NCBI GenBank assembly: GCA_027604505.1
Contig: JADIIX010000028.1
Location: forward strand, 1-64,000
Direction: 5' to 3'
From: Gonapodya sp. JEL0774
Taxonomy: Eukaryota > Monoblepharomycota > Monoblepharidomycetes > Monoblepharidales > Gonapodyaceae
Length of the DNA stretch: 64,000 bases
The position numbers and the translations under genes were made by a program. The notes below the pieces were generated by a model, which saw nothing but the letters and a program-made list of their open reading frames with translations, did no database searches and was not told the origin of the DNA. This document shows positions 11,646 to 23,887 of this stretch, in pieces (positions within the stretch are counted from its first letter, which is position 1; every line of letters begins with the position of its first letter).

Positions 11646-12420
11646 GTTGTGACTAGAGTGATCTCCGATCAGGGCACTACGCGTCGTTGATGTAGGTCCT
11701 CTTTGTCATACAGGGGGGCGTCCGGTTTCGGAGGGGAAAAGATCATGTGAAATCATGCGGAGTGTGCTCCAATCCATAGTTTTCTTTATCTTCTTGATGT
11801 GAAACGGTCGAGCGATCAGTTGTGTTCGTTGGCGACGGCAGTTTTAGAACCCCTTTGCAAATCAGTGAAAATACAAGACAGATACGTTAGAAGAGGAGTG
11901 GTCAAGTCGCTTCTAATGTTGCAGCAACCTTAAGATTGGTATGCTGCTTGTAAGAACGTAGTCACAAGTACTGATTGGCCGGTGGCAGCGGCTCATAGGA
12001 TAAAATGAAGAGGATGCCAAGAGATGCTTCAAGCGGAGATTTTAGAGTTGCTATATTGTTACAGTGCTGGTCTCTTTGGGTTGATACCATGGCGCTCCAT
12101 GGTGCATTCGAGATTCGTTGGTGATGTCCCTGTTGGACAATGGTACAGTGCTGATCCCAGCTACAAAGCAATAAGTGGTGAATTAATCATTTATGAGAGC
12201 GTCGCGTTCACTTCAAAATCCAATACGGTCATTGAAACGTATCCACCACTATGCATGCAAGCGCATAAAGGTGGGTGTGTGATGGTTTCGGATTCTGCTG
12301 CTGTATGTGAGGATTGATATCGCGACTAAGACTGCAAACTCGTCAATTACAATGTCGCTCACAACAAACGAACCAACACACAGGCGTGGTACCTGAGTAC
12401 TAACTACACTGAAATGAGGA
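11646..12420. other. Intergenic region between convergent genes
   Basis: 3' flanks of the SDR (plus) and JTB (minus) genes. Open frames on either strand are short and without motifs. Nothing further seen. Confidence 0.5.
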
Positions 12421-13464
12421 TCATACATTCTGCCCTCGCACAGCTAAGCTTCGCAGGCCCAAGCGGCGAAGCCATCTGCGGGCATGTTCTGTTGCAAAGT
12501 AACCACGACGCCAAAGAATAACTACGTAGGAAGTTGCACATAAGAAAATGTTCCCTAACTGCATAACGAGAACCTTATGAGGCGCTTGATTCCTCTGGCA
12601 GTCGAACACTACTTACAATAAATCTTCCGAGATTACTAAGTTTTCCTCCGATTCGACAGGACCGCCAAGTGCTTATTTCTGTAAGTTCTTCGGCCGATGA
12701 CTCCGTTCGTGGACCTAGCGACCAGCGACTGTCAACTTCAGAGTTTGGTAACGAATGTTCCGGACCGCTCAATGTCTCATTCGTCGCTTCTTGACGACTT
12801 TCCTCCGGGGTTGGAATGACTTCAAAACTCTCTTCCGGTGTTGTTGGACTTGGACGATGAGGGGAGTGAGGCGGGCGGACGAGAACCGCATCTCCGTCGG
12901 GTTCGATTTCCAGGACACCAGGAGGATAACATCTGACTTCCTCACGATACCCTGTTTGCGAGCAAGAGGCATGTGTGGTTCGAGAAGCACAAGGTTGGCA
13001 GTCTGCGGTGACAATGCACTCCCAGGACGCGAGGTGGGGATGTGTGTGGTCTGCAAAGGACGCGTAAGGGAACGTTGACAGACCACGAGCCCAAAGAGGC
13101 CTCGCGCGAGACTCTATCTTCCCTACGATGGGTGACGATAGAACCCTAATCACAAAAGAATGATGTTTCGCATCTTGACATCCACCCAAAAACCTCCCAT
13201 TCCTGAACAAAAGGCTCACTGGCGTGGAATTGAGGCGATAGCGATTCCCACCACAAGTACAAGCGCAAGCTCCCATGGACTGATAATTGTCCTCCTCGAA
13301 GTCCTTGCTCCAGGGGCTTTCCTGGTCAACTGTGTGAAAATGGAGAACTGTTGCGTGTGGGCATCGCTGGTGGAATGTAACAGAGCTGGCTCCATTCCGA
13401 TGTTGCGACTGCATTCAGCGAAACTTAGAACAGCGTCGGAACTCTCGTTGCGTTCGTCCGTCAT
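12421..13464 (-). CDS. JTB: JTB-family (jumping translocation breakpoint) membrane protein
   Basis: The central exon (about 13050-12617) carries the JTB signature. It opens with a W-E-C-I-V start and has the C-x2-C-type knot ADCQPCASRTTHASC. The SQTGYREEVRC block corresponds to the conserved ECxPTGYxExxxC region, and a terminal WRSCR corresponds to KSCR of animal JTB. A spliced last exon (12558-12421) supplies the transmembrane helix LGNIFLCATSYVVILW and a basic cytosolic tail, as in the family. An acidic, Ser/Pro-rich insert of about 80 residues sits between the GY block and WRSC, which is longer than usual. The N-terminal exon is uncertain. An ATG at 13464 opens a frame ending in a hydrophobic segment (WELALVLVVGIAIA) that could be the signal anchor, joining at an acceptor near 13085. 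Confidence 0.7.
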
Positions 13465-13554
13465 TGTGCAAATTGTTGGGAAGTAGTGTGCTTTCTGCCG
13501 GTTGAACACACAAAATTCTTTGAAGTGGCGGGCAGTTTACATCACCCGCACTCA
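13465..13554. promoter_or_regulatory. Compact bidirectional promoter, JTB/TIP30
   Basis: Ninety bases lie between the inferred JTB start and the TIP30 start, transcribed apart. Both genes probably share control here, though the JTB start is not certain. Confidence 0.4.
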
Positions 13555-14612
13555 ATGGCGGACGGCAAGAAGAGCGCAGTTATCATCGGCGCTACAGGTG
13601 ATTGATTTCTAGTGCTGGGGAGTATCGAGAAGCTTCCTTGATACAACCTCTGATCCTCCCACGATCATTCAATCCGACCTGCGCTATGTAGGCGCTTGTG
13701 GGCGCTATGCTCTCAAATACGCCCTCGAGTCCCCACACTTTACCAAGGTCACTTCAGTTTCGCGCCGAGAAGTGGCATATGATGGCCCTGGAAAGGAGAA
13801 GTTGGTGCAAAAGATAGTGAACTTCGAAAAACTGGCAGAGTACAAAGACGCCTTCGCCGGCCATAACGTCGCTTTCCTGGCACTTGGAACGACACGTGCT
13901 GATGCGGGTTCTGCTGAAGCGTTCGTCAAAATTGATCACGATTACGTCGTTGAGTCGGCAAAGTACTTCAAAGAGACGAACCCTGAAGTTTCAGACGCTC
14001 ATGCGATCTATATAAGCACCACGGGTAGCAACGCAAGCTCTTCGTTGCTTTATCCGAGAACGAAAGGAGAGACGGAACGGGATCTTATCAGTCTCGGCTT
14101 GCCAAGGTGGATTGGTTTATGACTCTCCGCGCCAGGGTTGGGGCGGAACTCACCGTCTTATTCGCATCCGGAAACCTTTCAACCACGGCGCACGTATCAT
14201 AGAACCACAATCTTACAGCCAGCCATGCTTTGGATGCCTTCTGGTGACTCGCGGCCTAAGTCAGTCACACTTACTCAGTGTGTACCAACCGGTTTCAACT
14301 GACGTTCTCACAATCTCAACGAAAGGGAACGCCCCGGCGAGATAGTTGCTTCCTATGTACTCGCTCCGTTCAGATATATTCCAGGGGTGAAAGCCTCCGT
14401 TGGGATCCCAACTCCGGCGTGAGTCAATGCGACACTTCGGCGTACGCGAGCGTCTCATTATATTTCCAAATCCCAATAGAGTCGGCCGAGCCATGGTACG
14501 TATTGCCACTTCACCGCCAGATGACCAAAGCAGAATACCGAAGGGAATCGAAGGGACGATCGTGGAGATTCTCGGGAATAAGCGAATTGTCGAAATAGGT
14601 GGTTGGGATTGA
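13555..14612 (+). CDS. HTATIP2: TIP30/HTATIP2-like NAD(P)-binding oxidoreductase
   Basis: Five exons (13555-13597, 13692-14106, 14203-14259, 14326-14418, 14480-14612) close in frame to 246 residues, against 242 in human TIP30. The Rossmann loop GATGACGRYALK follows an initial beta strand. The family blocks VNFEKLAEYKDAF, NVAFLALGTTRADAG, FVKIDHDYVVESA and YPRTKGE (with the YxxxK pair) come in order. Splicing then yields ILQPAMLWMPSGDSRP and ERPGEIVA, matching the FRPGVLL and ESRPGE blocks of TIP30. The family is an atypical SDR linked to apoptosis, nuclear transport and lipid-transfer regulation in animals. Its fungal role is unknown. Confidence 0.88.
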
Positions 14613-15063
14613 GTGACCATTCAGAATTATTACTTCAAGAAAGGAGTCGGATACACAGTAGGTTATGAACTTCATGAATACATCAGTGTCCACCTTGCCA
14701 GATCGACAGTCAAATCCCCCGCCAAACAGAGATCACTGTCGGAAACGACATCAATATCTGTCTCTTTACCATTAGACTTCTATCGGTCCTTGGGAAGCAC
14801 CAGGACACGGAAAGGAAGAAGAGCTGTGTATTACAAAACTGTACAGGCGTTCAAACAAGGACTCCTATGAAACAATGTAGGATAAGACAAAAGAGCAGGG
14901 AGTAAATGTGTGTCGCAAGCGATACAGGGGATGTTTGGTGTAGTCCAAATCGTCGTTGGTTTTTAGAAAAACCGATGTGGGTGAAAGAGAGAAATATTTC
15001 ACATGCTGGCGCAATACCAATGCAAGAAGATCTCCATACGACTGCCGTCCAAGGCTTCTAAGT
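14613..15063. other. Intergenic region between convergent TIP30 and H1 genes
   Basis: Holds the 3' untranslated parts of both neighbours. No conserved frame was found. Confidence 0.5.
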
Positions 15064-17189
15064 TTACTTCTAAGGGATTTCAGTATCACCGGTGAGATAC
15101 ACTGGCGATGGGAATCACACAAATGCGCGCTCACCTTCTTGGGTGCAGCTTTCTTCGCGGCTGCGGTAGCTTTCTTGGGGGCGGGAGCCTTCTTTGGTGC
15201 GGGAGCCTTCTTGGGTGCGGGAGCCTTCTTCGCGGGGACAGCCTTTGGTTTGGCAGTGGTGGCCCTCTGTGGATATGCCAATTAAATTGCGGCCAAAAGA
15301 CGGAAATACTTCCATCCCAACGAACCTTCGCAGCAACCTTTTCCTTTGCGGGAGCTTTGCGGGCGGCGGAGGTCTTCTTGGGAGCTGTGGCGGGCTTCGT
15401 GGCGGCGGCAGCTTTTTTCGGAGCAACAGTTTTGGAAGCGGAAGCAGTAGCCTTTTTAGGAGCAGCAGTCTTGTTGGGCGCGGGAGCCTTCTTCGCGGCA
15501 GCCGCCTTCTTCGGAGCAGCGACCTCCTTGGGTGCTGGAGCCTTCCTCGGAGGAGCGGCGGCCTTCTTCGGGGCAGCGGCGGTCTTCTTTGAAGCAGCAG
15601 CAGTCTTCTTCGGAGCGGCAGCCGCTTTAGGAGCGGTCTTCGCTGGGGCAGCCTTCTTGGTGGGAGCAGTGGATGCAGCCTGAAAGAAGCAAAAGTACTT
15701 TTGACTTAAATGACCTTTTCATGCAATAGAATCCATGAGTACCGACTCTTTTAGGAGCGCCGATTTTCTTTGGCGTCGCCACCTTCTTGGGCGCAGCGGC
15801 TTTCTTGGTTTCGGCTGTTTTCTTGGGGGCAACTCTCTGCATGGACGCGTAAGCAAAACAATAAAAACAAGGAGGAAACCAAAACAAACCACCTTTTCGC
15901 GAGGAGCGGCAACCTTCTTTGATGCACCAAACACGATCTCGGTAAGAAGAAGTCCTATCCAACATCAACAACAAGGAGACGAACCTTCTCCTTGGGTTTT
16001 GCAGCGGCCTTCTTGGCAGGTTTTTTCTTGGTTACGTCGTCAGCCTTGGCAAGCTTCACAGGTCCTGGGGCACAGATGAAAGCGCAAGTTACAAGCCGCC
16101 GGAAAACGAAAGGATATGTGCGACTACTCACCGGTGGGACCCTTTGGAAGAACAAAGGCTCCAGAGTCGACACCTTTGGTGACTGCGAGCGTATACTCGT
16201 CATCGAATTCTGTGGTTTGTCCTTGGATTGAGTGCCTCTGTTCGAACTGATACAACGCTCAACAGACTCACTCTCTCCGAGACCCTATTTGTTTTGGAAA
16301 CGAAGAAACTCAGTTCCAAGTGGGACAAGGAGAGTCTTCATCTGTGGTGATACACACCTTGTAGTTCGCCTGGATGTACTTCTTGATAGCGGTTTGTGAA
16401 GACCCGCTTCTCTCCTACACGTCATCAATCATGCATGGAGCAAAACGCAGAGAAAAATGATGAGTTTTTGTTTTGCGAACTCCCACATATGCCCACCTTG
16501 AGGTTGGTGATAGCCTTTGACCGAGAATAATTTGATTAAGTCTATGCACTCGAATGATCAGGAAGTCACGGAAAACTGACCTGGATAATCATGTCTACAA
16601 ATGGAGGGTGCTCGGCGGTCTCAGAAGCAGAGGTCGACGACTCGCCGGCAGTTTCTGTGGGGACCTGCAATATGAAAGATGCAATCGGCGAACAATCGGC
16701 GACTTGACTGACAATAGAAGGATGCGAAGGCGACGTACGACGGTGTCTTCAATGTCATCTTTCTTTAGGGCGGCCTGTCAAGAGATGTGTGAACGGTCAA
16801 TCGTTTGACTGTGTCAGATCCAGAAAATGCGCGATCGCGAAAATGGGGCGGAAGTTCGAAAATTCAGCCGATCTGCGGCAGCTCGCATTGCAAGAGGCTA
16901 TATGAGGGATATTGAGATTCGAAAACCGGATGCGATGCCGGCAGAGAACGAAAAATGGTCTCAAAGTGCCAGGTCCTCCACTTTGGAAACCAGGAAGTGA
17001 TTCGAAAGCGTCAAGAGTCACAGCAGCTTCCGCGGATGCTAACTCGTCGCCATCAGCATTTTGCATGCTATCGTTGCCATCTAGAGACTCAACCGGCCGC
17101 CTAATTTAAAACAACGGCGGCGCCCAACCGCCGATTCGCTGAAGAGGGCGGCGATGGCGACTCACCTTTGCTTTCGCTGATGTAGACAT
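15064..17189 (-). CDS. Linker histone H1
   Basis: The gene starts with a 24-base exon (MSTSAKAK, 17189-17166). Spliced exons give the winged-helix globular domain [66 protein letters not shown]. This has the typical SGSS turn, the IKKYI recognition helix and the GxFVxPKGPxG wing. The tail is a long Lys/Ala/Pro array (KKAPAPKKAP, PKKTAAA) made from several exons, roughly 230 residues. The last exon is only AAGTAA (15069-15064), encoding Lys and stop after acceptor TTAG. An acidic N-terminal exon near 17085-16990 (NADGDELASAEAA) may also be included. H1 binds linker DNA at the nucleosome and compacts chromatin. The number of introns is high for a fungal H1. Confidence 0.85.
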
Positions 17190-18675
17190 TTCAGATGGAT
17201 TCCTTGGATCGGCGGTTGAGTTTTGGTGTCTTGCGTAGGCTTGCTGGCGGCTGGTTGATTCGGGTTGGTTGTGGTGTTGGAAATGGTGGTCACGCGACCG
17301 CGCTGGCAGTGCGTTGGTTCTGGTCTGAAACCACCTCAAACGATAGAATTGAATTGTCACTGGAAACCTCGCGACAAAAAATATTATACAAGCATTCAGG
17401 AAGATACGCTTGAGCTTGAGGTCTTTTCCTTCTCCGAAAGTATTCAGCGCCAATCTGAGCAAACTATACAAAATAACACTTCGAGTATAAACGATGAATA
17501 ATATTAATATTAGCTGCAAAAAAAACGTGACTCTTTCATTAACGAATCGAAAGTAGTATGTTCAGATCAAAGCGAATCGCATAGCACACCAAGATGTGGT
17601 CGTTAATTTCTGTCAATGTGCAAAACTACAAACAGGTCTGTGGTACTGTGACAACTTCGCGACTCAACAAACGCATCTAGTGCCACGGAAATAGATCTCC
17701 ACTTCTCACTATCGAGAGATAATGCAAAGAAAAAAATAGTAATAGGGGAGGTGCAACCTTGTGATCAACCCAGCGATATGTGAAGCAGTGAATTAAGGGG
17801 AAATTGTTTGCAGGGTACTACTGATCCAGGTGGAATGCGCATAAACCACGAGTCACCCCAGTTTTGAACGAAGTGCGGTGAAGGGGTCAGAGAAGTCAAA
17901 TCACATAACCCTGTTTGTTTGTCATTTATCTGCACACATGGAGAAGATGACTGGTTGGAGGACACAACGATCTGGCATTCAAGCTTACTGTTCCTATTTT
18001 CTTCAAAACCGGAATCCGAAAGGAGGCAATGTAAAATCAGGATGACGATATAAAGCGGGTTGCAAAATCCTTCGCAAGGTTCTGAAACACAGGGGTTGTA
18101 CGTGCACCGAAAATTCGGATTGAGGTTGGGAACAGTCATCTGTCCCTCACCAAAGAGTCCACGCAGCGAGCTGCATAAATGCTGTCAGACCATAACAAGT
18201 AAAATCCCGAACTGTAGCCTAATTTGAAGAAATCGTTGCAGGGTACTGGATCCCCGACTCTCAAAGATTAAAGTTCACACGGGCAGCGTTCGGACACCAG
18301 GAGGTTCAGCCGCATCATCAAAGTATTGTAATCCAAAAGATAAAAGATACAGCATTCCAAACGATTTTCATCTGGAAAGACGAGGGAACGGAAAGTCAAG
18401 TGCGAAAATGGATTCGGCGGGATTACCGCTTGTCCCGTTGGACGGTAACACTACTGATGTTGAAAAACCATTCCCTGCAGAACGCTGTGAGCTCCCAAGC
18501 ACCTGACACGACAAGGAAGAACGTTAGGGGCAAACCCTGCAAAGAAATGACCCTCACCAGTTGCCCACAAATAATCACTCACAATCTAAAAACATACTCT
18601 GTATAGAGATTTGCATCGTGTGAACATTCGAAATATTTGACATAACCCAATTGAATCCTACCTACCTTCACCAGG
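17190..18675. other. Intergenic region between H1 and SPOC gene
   Basis: Contains the H1 promoter and the 3' flank of the RRM-SPOC gene. A 124-codon Cys-bearing open frame on the minus strand (17765-18139) has no recognised motif and no splice partners I can support. Otherwise nothing seen. Confidence 0.4.
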
Positions 18676-21600
18676 TCAATTCCTTGTGATTGATCCCGAC
18701 GAACTGAACAACACGAGATGGGGAATTGCATCTCGTCCACCTGCGAGCTCTTTCAAATTAGCAAATCTCCCTCCGGAAGCCTCCTTGGCAACCTCGAGGG
18801 TCACGTCCACGTTCGGCATCCAGCTGATAGACACTTCACCACCATCAGGACCCGAGAGCCGCTCCTGTGTCACTCCAGCGCATTCTTTCTCCTTGAAATA
18901 GTCCACAAAATAAGCCAGAGTCTCAGCAGCAGATACACCGGCAGCTGCCCCTCCCGATCCTTTGGCAACCGCGACACCCAAAGCCCACGTTGGCATACTT
19001 TTGCCTTTTGATTTGGAAACTCCATGCATTTTTCCGATGAGGTCATTCTTCGCAACCTCACCCAGCTTGAACCGCTGTACAAGCTTGATGGGTTCGCTGC
19101 TGGGCATAAGTGACAAAAGAGCTTTGTTTCCAGCGACGTGAAAGAGTTGGAATTGGACCTCCCGATTCTTCAGTGCCAGTGAACCTTCGTAAGCGATGTC
19201 CAAATCATAAACACTCTTCCCGGAAGAAGTCGAATCTGGCCGATCAACGTCCACATCCATATTGTCCGTAACCAATCGCCTGCCTGAGTACTCGGCCTCC
19301 TTGGTGTCCCTTCCAGATCCTCGGTGCCTCGCTGTACCACCGAGAGAGGTCTCCTGACGGTCCTCAATCTCGCCTTGTGTGAAATCGTCCATAATTTTTA
19401 TGTTGAAGTCCCCATTCTTGCGGAGCTCCAAGACTGCGCGCTTCGCATCTTCCGTCTCTTCAAACTCCACGGTCGCTTCTTTATCCTCCTCTTTGAGGAC
19501 CACACTTTCTATGGTACCGAATCTCCCAAATTCGTCCTTCAGTTTTGTCTTTTTCAACCACCCGGCGGGCAATCCCGTGCATCTGACGCTTGCACTTGAG
19601 CAGAAGGCGTAACCACATCGGGCTTCCGATTCCCCATCTTGAATCCGATCCAACGCTGCCCGTGCAGAAGACTTATCTCTAAAAACGCCGTATGCGTGGG
19701 ACTGATCGTAGTCTTTGGAATACCGCAGCTTGTACTTGACGAGGCTTGAAACCAGAGGACCCAGGAATGATAGAAAATCTCGGTCAGTGGTTGTGGGGGA
19801 CAGGTTCCAAACTGGATTATGGGATAAGTTGCGTGTTTTAACGTCAATCTCCAAACGACAAGTTCATGCTGTGCTTCAGAAACTTACTGTGTAGAATCCT
19901 AGTCCTTTCGTCACTTCCCACGTTGTCAAAACTTTCGTCGGTCCTTCTCGGCCCTGCACTACCATCATTCCTCGAAGGAGCTCTGTTCATCTCCCGACTC
20001 CCCACGGCGGTTTTGGCTTCGTCGGCCCCTTTCTCATCTCTTGACATGTCGAGCATGTAGGCTTCTCTTGCCTCCCTCGTCAAGACAGCAGGATCATCGC
20101 TCCTTCGATCTCTTTTACTCCCACCCTTCCCGTAGTTACACTTTATCGGGTCATTCATCCCAAAAAGTTTTCTCCCATCCATCTCACGTCTCGCTTTCTT
20201 CGCCGCTTCGAGGTGCTCGAAATTGACGAACGCGTACACCAGCTCCGGCGTGTTCTTGGCCTGAACGAGTCGAATATAGTCCAGACGACCAAACCGCTCA
20301 AAAACTTCCCAGATAGCGTGGCGGGAAATATCGGCCGGGAAAAAAGCAACGTACAGCGATGAGTTCGCTCGAGGATCGTCGTCTTCTGCGTCGAATTGAG
20401 TTGTAGCGCCTCGGTTCGGAGTTGGTCCTGCCCTCGCCGCGCGAGCATCTTCCAACGTGGAAGCTTGGGTGGAAAGTTGATGTCCAGAAGTCGAATTCCC
20501 TGAATCACCATTGCCATGGCGCCTTACAGGACTTGGTGAACGGCTCTCCGGGCGATCTCGCCAGGAATCGTCCCGGCTCATTCTACCCCTCGGGCCACCT
20601 GCCCAACCACCACCACGACCGCCACCCCCCTGGGGACTCTCGTAGTCGTGGTCGTCGTTGCGGCTCCCACCGCGGCCTGCTGGGCGGACGTAGATCTTTG
20701 CGTGGGGTCCGAACAATTCTCTCGCCTGTGACGATACAAGCACATGAAACAATGACCACACATCCCAAAAAATGTCAAGAGGTAAATCGGTCACCAACCT
20801 GAATGTCTCTCCGCGCAGCCATACCACCCTCCCAGTTCGCCACGACGACAGCTCCTTTCCCAGCCTCATCCCTCCAGACATTGAGCACCTCCACATGTCG
20901 CCCAAACTCCGAACTCAGATCTGCGGCCGTGACATCAGAGGGCAATTGAGACAGCGTCACGGTAACAGGTTGGTTGACCGGCGGGACTTGTTGGGGGGGC
21001 AACGGTTGCCGACCGTTGTTTCGGGCTGGTGGTGGAGTGGGTGACCGAGCACGTGGTGGAGGGCTTGGAGACCGAGAATCTGAGCCAAAAGTACACAATA
21101 CATCATTAATCCGGAATGGATCGATGAATTGCGTTCGCTGCTGGAATCCGTTTGACATACCTTCCCTGTCCCATTCCCTACCCGTCTCGAATCTCTTGTT
21201 GACTCCAACATGAACGACTCTTCCCTTGATAATGGTCCTTCCTTGCATAGCTCTCGCTCCACTGGCGCGGTCCGCGTAGGTGATGAAAAACGCCTTGACT
21301 GGGCGCGGCCCACGGTTGGGGATCTCGTGCACCTCGATGAGCCGACCGTGGCGAGCAAATGCGGATTCAACTTCGCTATGCGAAGCGGCGCCCGGAACAT
21401 CGCCCACTGAAAGCAGGTTGGAAGACGGGATTGAGGAAGTTGGAGAGGGGAGGATGAGCACTGTTGCAACAAAGCTAAGCGACTATTTTCGTTCAAAAGA
21501 GATCTACTCACCCCACAAATGCTGCGTTCCCACAATCCTTTTTACGTCACCACCACCCCGACTGCTTCCACTCCTCCCACTCCTCCGGGAGACCCTACTC

Positions 21601-23009
21601 CCACTCCTACTGCCGCTCCTACTGGGGCTCCTCTTCCCTCCCTTGTCCGATGAAGGTGTCGGCGACCTCCCACGGAGTTTTTTCCTCGCTGGTCCTCGTT
21701 GCTCCCTATTTCTGTTTCGATCTCTACTGAGGGACCGTGCACGGGACGATACCGGGCTCCGGGAGCGACTCGAGCGGCGATATGGAGGCGATTCGGAAAG
21801 AGTACGATTGGAACGAGGGGTTACAGATCGAGGAGGGGATGGAGTGCGGGAGGGGTAGCGTTTTTGAGGACGGGGGGTGGGGAGTAGGGATCGCTGGTCT
21901 GGTCCGACCGGTGAGGGTTCCGTGGTAGGCACGGCAATGGGTGGGGGAAGAGGGGCAGGAGGGGCCACCTTCACAGGCGAGACGCGCGCCGATGGGACCG
22001 GTACAGGGGGCGGTGGAGGGTGTGGCTGCTGTGCATGACTCGGAGTGGGATGGTATGAGTGAGGATGAGCCACCGACGGTGCGCTTGCATCCTGCCTTTT
22101 AAGCTTGAAGGGTTCAAGAGTCTTTTGAGGAACTTGAACCGGCGGGGCTACGGATCCCGGAGATTGGGGTAGAACCCAACCCCCTTGAACGTTCTGTTCA
22201 GTGAGGGGTTCGGCGTCCTCTGTAGGTTCCTGAGGTGAGTAGGAGGCGTCGGCTGTGCCATCGAGGAGCATGGGATCTGCAGGTTTGTTCACAGTCGAGG
22301 GAGTGGATGCGGGAGTGCCAGATGCTTGCAGTATATGACCTTGTTGCAACTGCGCTTGGAGAAGCGGGTTGCCACCGGGAGCCAATACTCCCATACCCAT
22401 TCCACCAAGGCCAAGGCCACCCAAGTTACCGAGTCCCGCGCCAGCCATGGGAAGAAGCGACGCGAGTGCGTTCTGGTTTTGGTTCTGCTGCGCGTCCGCA
22501 GCAGTACCTTGGTTGACTTGATTCTGCGAGCTCTGCTGAGCTTGCATCTGTTGCAGCTGCATAAGTGTGAGAAGTCTCTGAAGTCGGACTTCCTCGAGCT
22601 GCTGTTGGACGAGTTGGGTCTGCAGGTCTACCAGCTGTTTGTTTTCCGGAGCTAAACCGGATGAACCCGCTGAAACCATACCGGACTGACCAAGCACACC
22701 ACCGAGACCAAGATTGGCCAGTCCTCCCACACCGAGATTCGACAGACCTGCGAGGCCGAGGCCCCCGAAACCGCCCATGGTCCCCCCGATGGAACCACCG
22801 AGCCCGGTCAAAGCGCCCAGCCCGCTCAGCTGAGCAAGCTGTTGTTGCTGCTGTTGCAGTGTAGCGGCAAGTCCGAGATTCTGGTTGTTTGACGTGGTCT
22901 GTGCCATCTGACTGGCGCCGTCGGCGTTAGCGAGACCGTTCGTGTTGGTCGCGGACACCAACGACGGGTTTCCTTGCTGCTGCGAGATAAAACCGTTCAT
23001 ACCGCTCAT
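18676..23009 (-). CDS. Spen/RBM15-like protein: five RRMs plus SPOC domain
   Basis: Five exons (23009-21512, 21406-21161, 21079-20799, 20725-19888, 19811-18676) close perfectly to 1332 residues. The N-terminal 330 residues are Gln/Gly/Leu-rich with a polyQ run, followed by a Pro-rich part and an Arg-Ser stretch. RRM1 starts at LWVGDVPGAA (about 498). RRM2 starts at VTVTLSQLPSD and crosses the exon 3/4 join. RRM3 starts at SSLYVAFFPADIS with RNP1-like YAFVNF, RRM4 is ILHIWNLSPTTTD, and RRM5 is VRCTGLPAGWL with ATVEFEE. The C-terminal 200 residues look like a SPOC domain: YEGSLALKNREVQFQLFHVAG, then IKLVQRFKLGEV and WALGVAVAKGS. Spen/RBM15 proteins bind RNA and recruit partners that read phospho-CTD or modify RNA. 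The fungal function is inference. Confidence 0.82.
22836..22862 (-). repeat. Coding polyglutamine repeat
   Basis: A CAA/CAG run on the minus strand encodes a short Gln tract in the N-terminal part of the RRM-SPOC protein. Confidence 0.8.
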
Positions 23010-23887
23010 GCGCGGGAGAGAAGGCGCGTGAGATTAGGAAAGTGGGACGATGCGAGAGTTTTTGTGTTTTGGACTCGCAATTCCTCCACAAACTAAGAAC
23101 TACACTACGTACATCGAAAAGCAAGGCAGTTAGTTACACAGTTCCTGCCCAGTTAAACGTCACTAGAGCAGCACTTTTCAAATTTCGAAGCACAGTCATT
23201 GCAATTAGGAGTTCCGGAGTTTGCGCAAATTTCGTTATTAGTTGGTAAGTGTTTAGTGCTGCTAATAAATTGGCGATAATGTCCGACAGAGGTACTGGGA
23301 GTATCCAGTGCCTGTCTCCGTGAGTGGAGGGTGTGGAAGGACCCGGTAGCGCTTCCACATTGCTGTAGTACGTTGGGGACCAAGTGCAACCACGGACTCT
23401 CCCTCCGCTCTTTTGTGAAACGCACTACTCGCAATAAACAACTCCAAAGCTTCTAGAAACAGGCAACGGTCGTGGCATTATACTATGTCATAGGAGGCCG
23501 TGATGGTGCGTTGATAAACTTGGACTTAGAATATCAGGAGACAGTTCTGCAGTATTTCTTGGATACTACATGACTATGCGATCACTCAGCGAGTGTCTTC
23601 TCGGGGGAGGGGGGGGAGGCATCGATCGTGAACAGTCTTCGCAGCTGGACCTGGAGCTCTGTGCTGATGACAATCTGGCTCACACAATCGTAGATCCATC
23701 TCCACACTGCAAGGTTTGAGCCTCAAAACGCTTGTGTCTTGCTTTGACAGTACCTGCAGTGCGAACTAACTGCGTTATGCTCCTGTTGATGTCCACACTC
23801 GTTCACACAATCCCAAAGTCATCTCACTCGTCCTTTACCTATCAGATCTAATCGACTAACACTCCGATATATCAGTTCAGTGACACT
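23010..23887. other. Intergenic region, divergent promoters
   Basis: Lies between the starts of the SPOC gene (minus) and the Dpy-30-like gene (plus). Short frames only. An ATATAT box lies about 20 bases before the Dpy-30-like ATG. Confidence 0.5.

Noticed and set aside
15108-15683. Gly/Ala/Phe-rich plus-strand frame
   Set aside because: It is the reverse reading of the Lys/Ala/Pro repeats of the histone H1 tail, not an elastin- or glycine-rich protein.
17765-18139. 124-codon Cys-bearing minus-strand frame
   Set aside because: No splice partners, no recognised motif and AT-rich surroundings; it could be chance, so it was not called as a gene.
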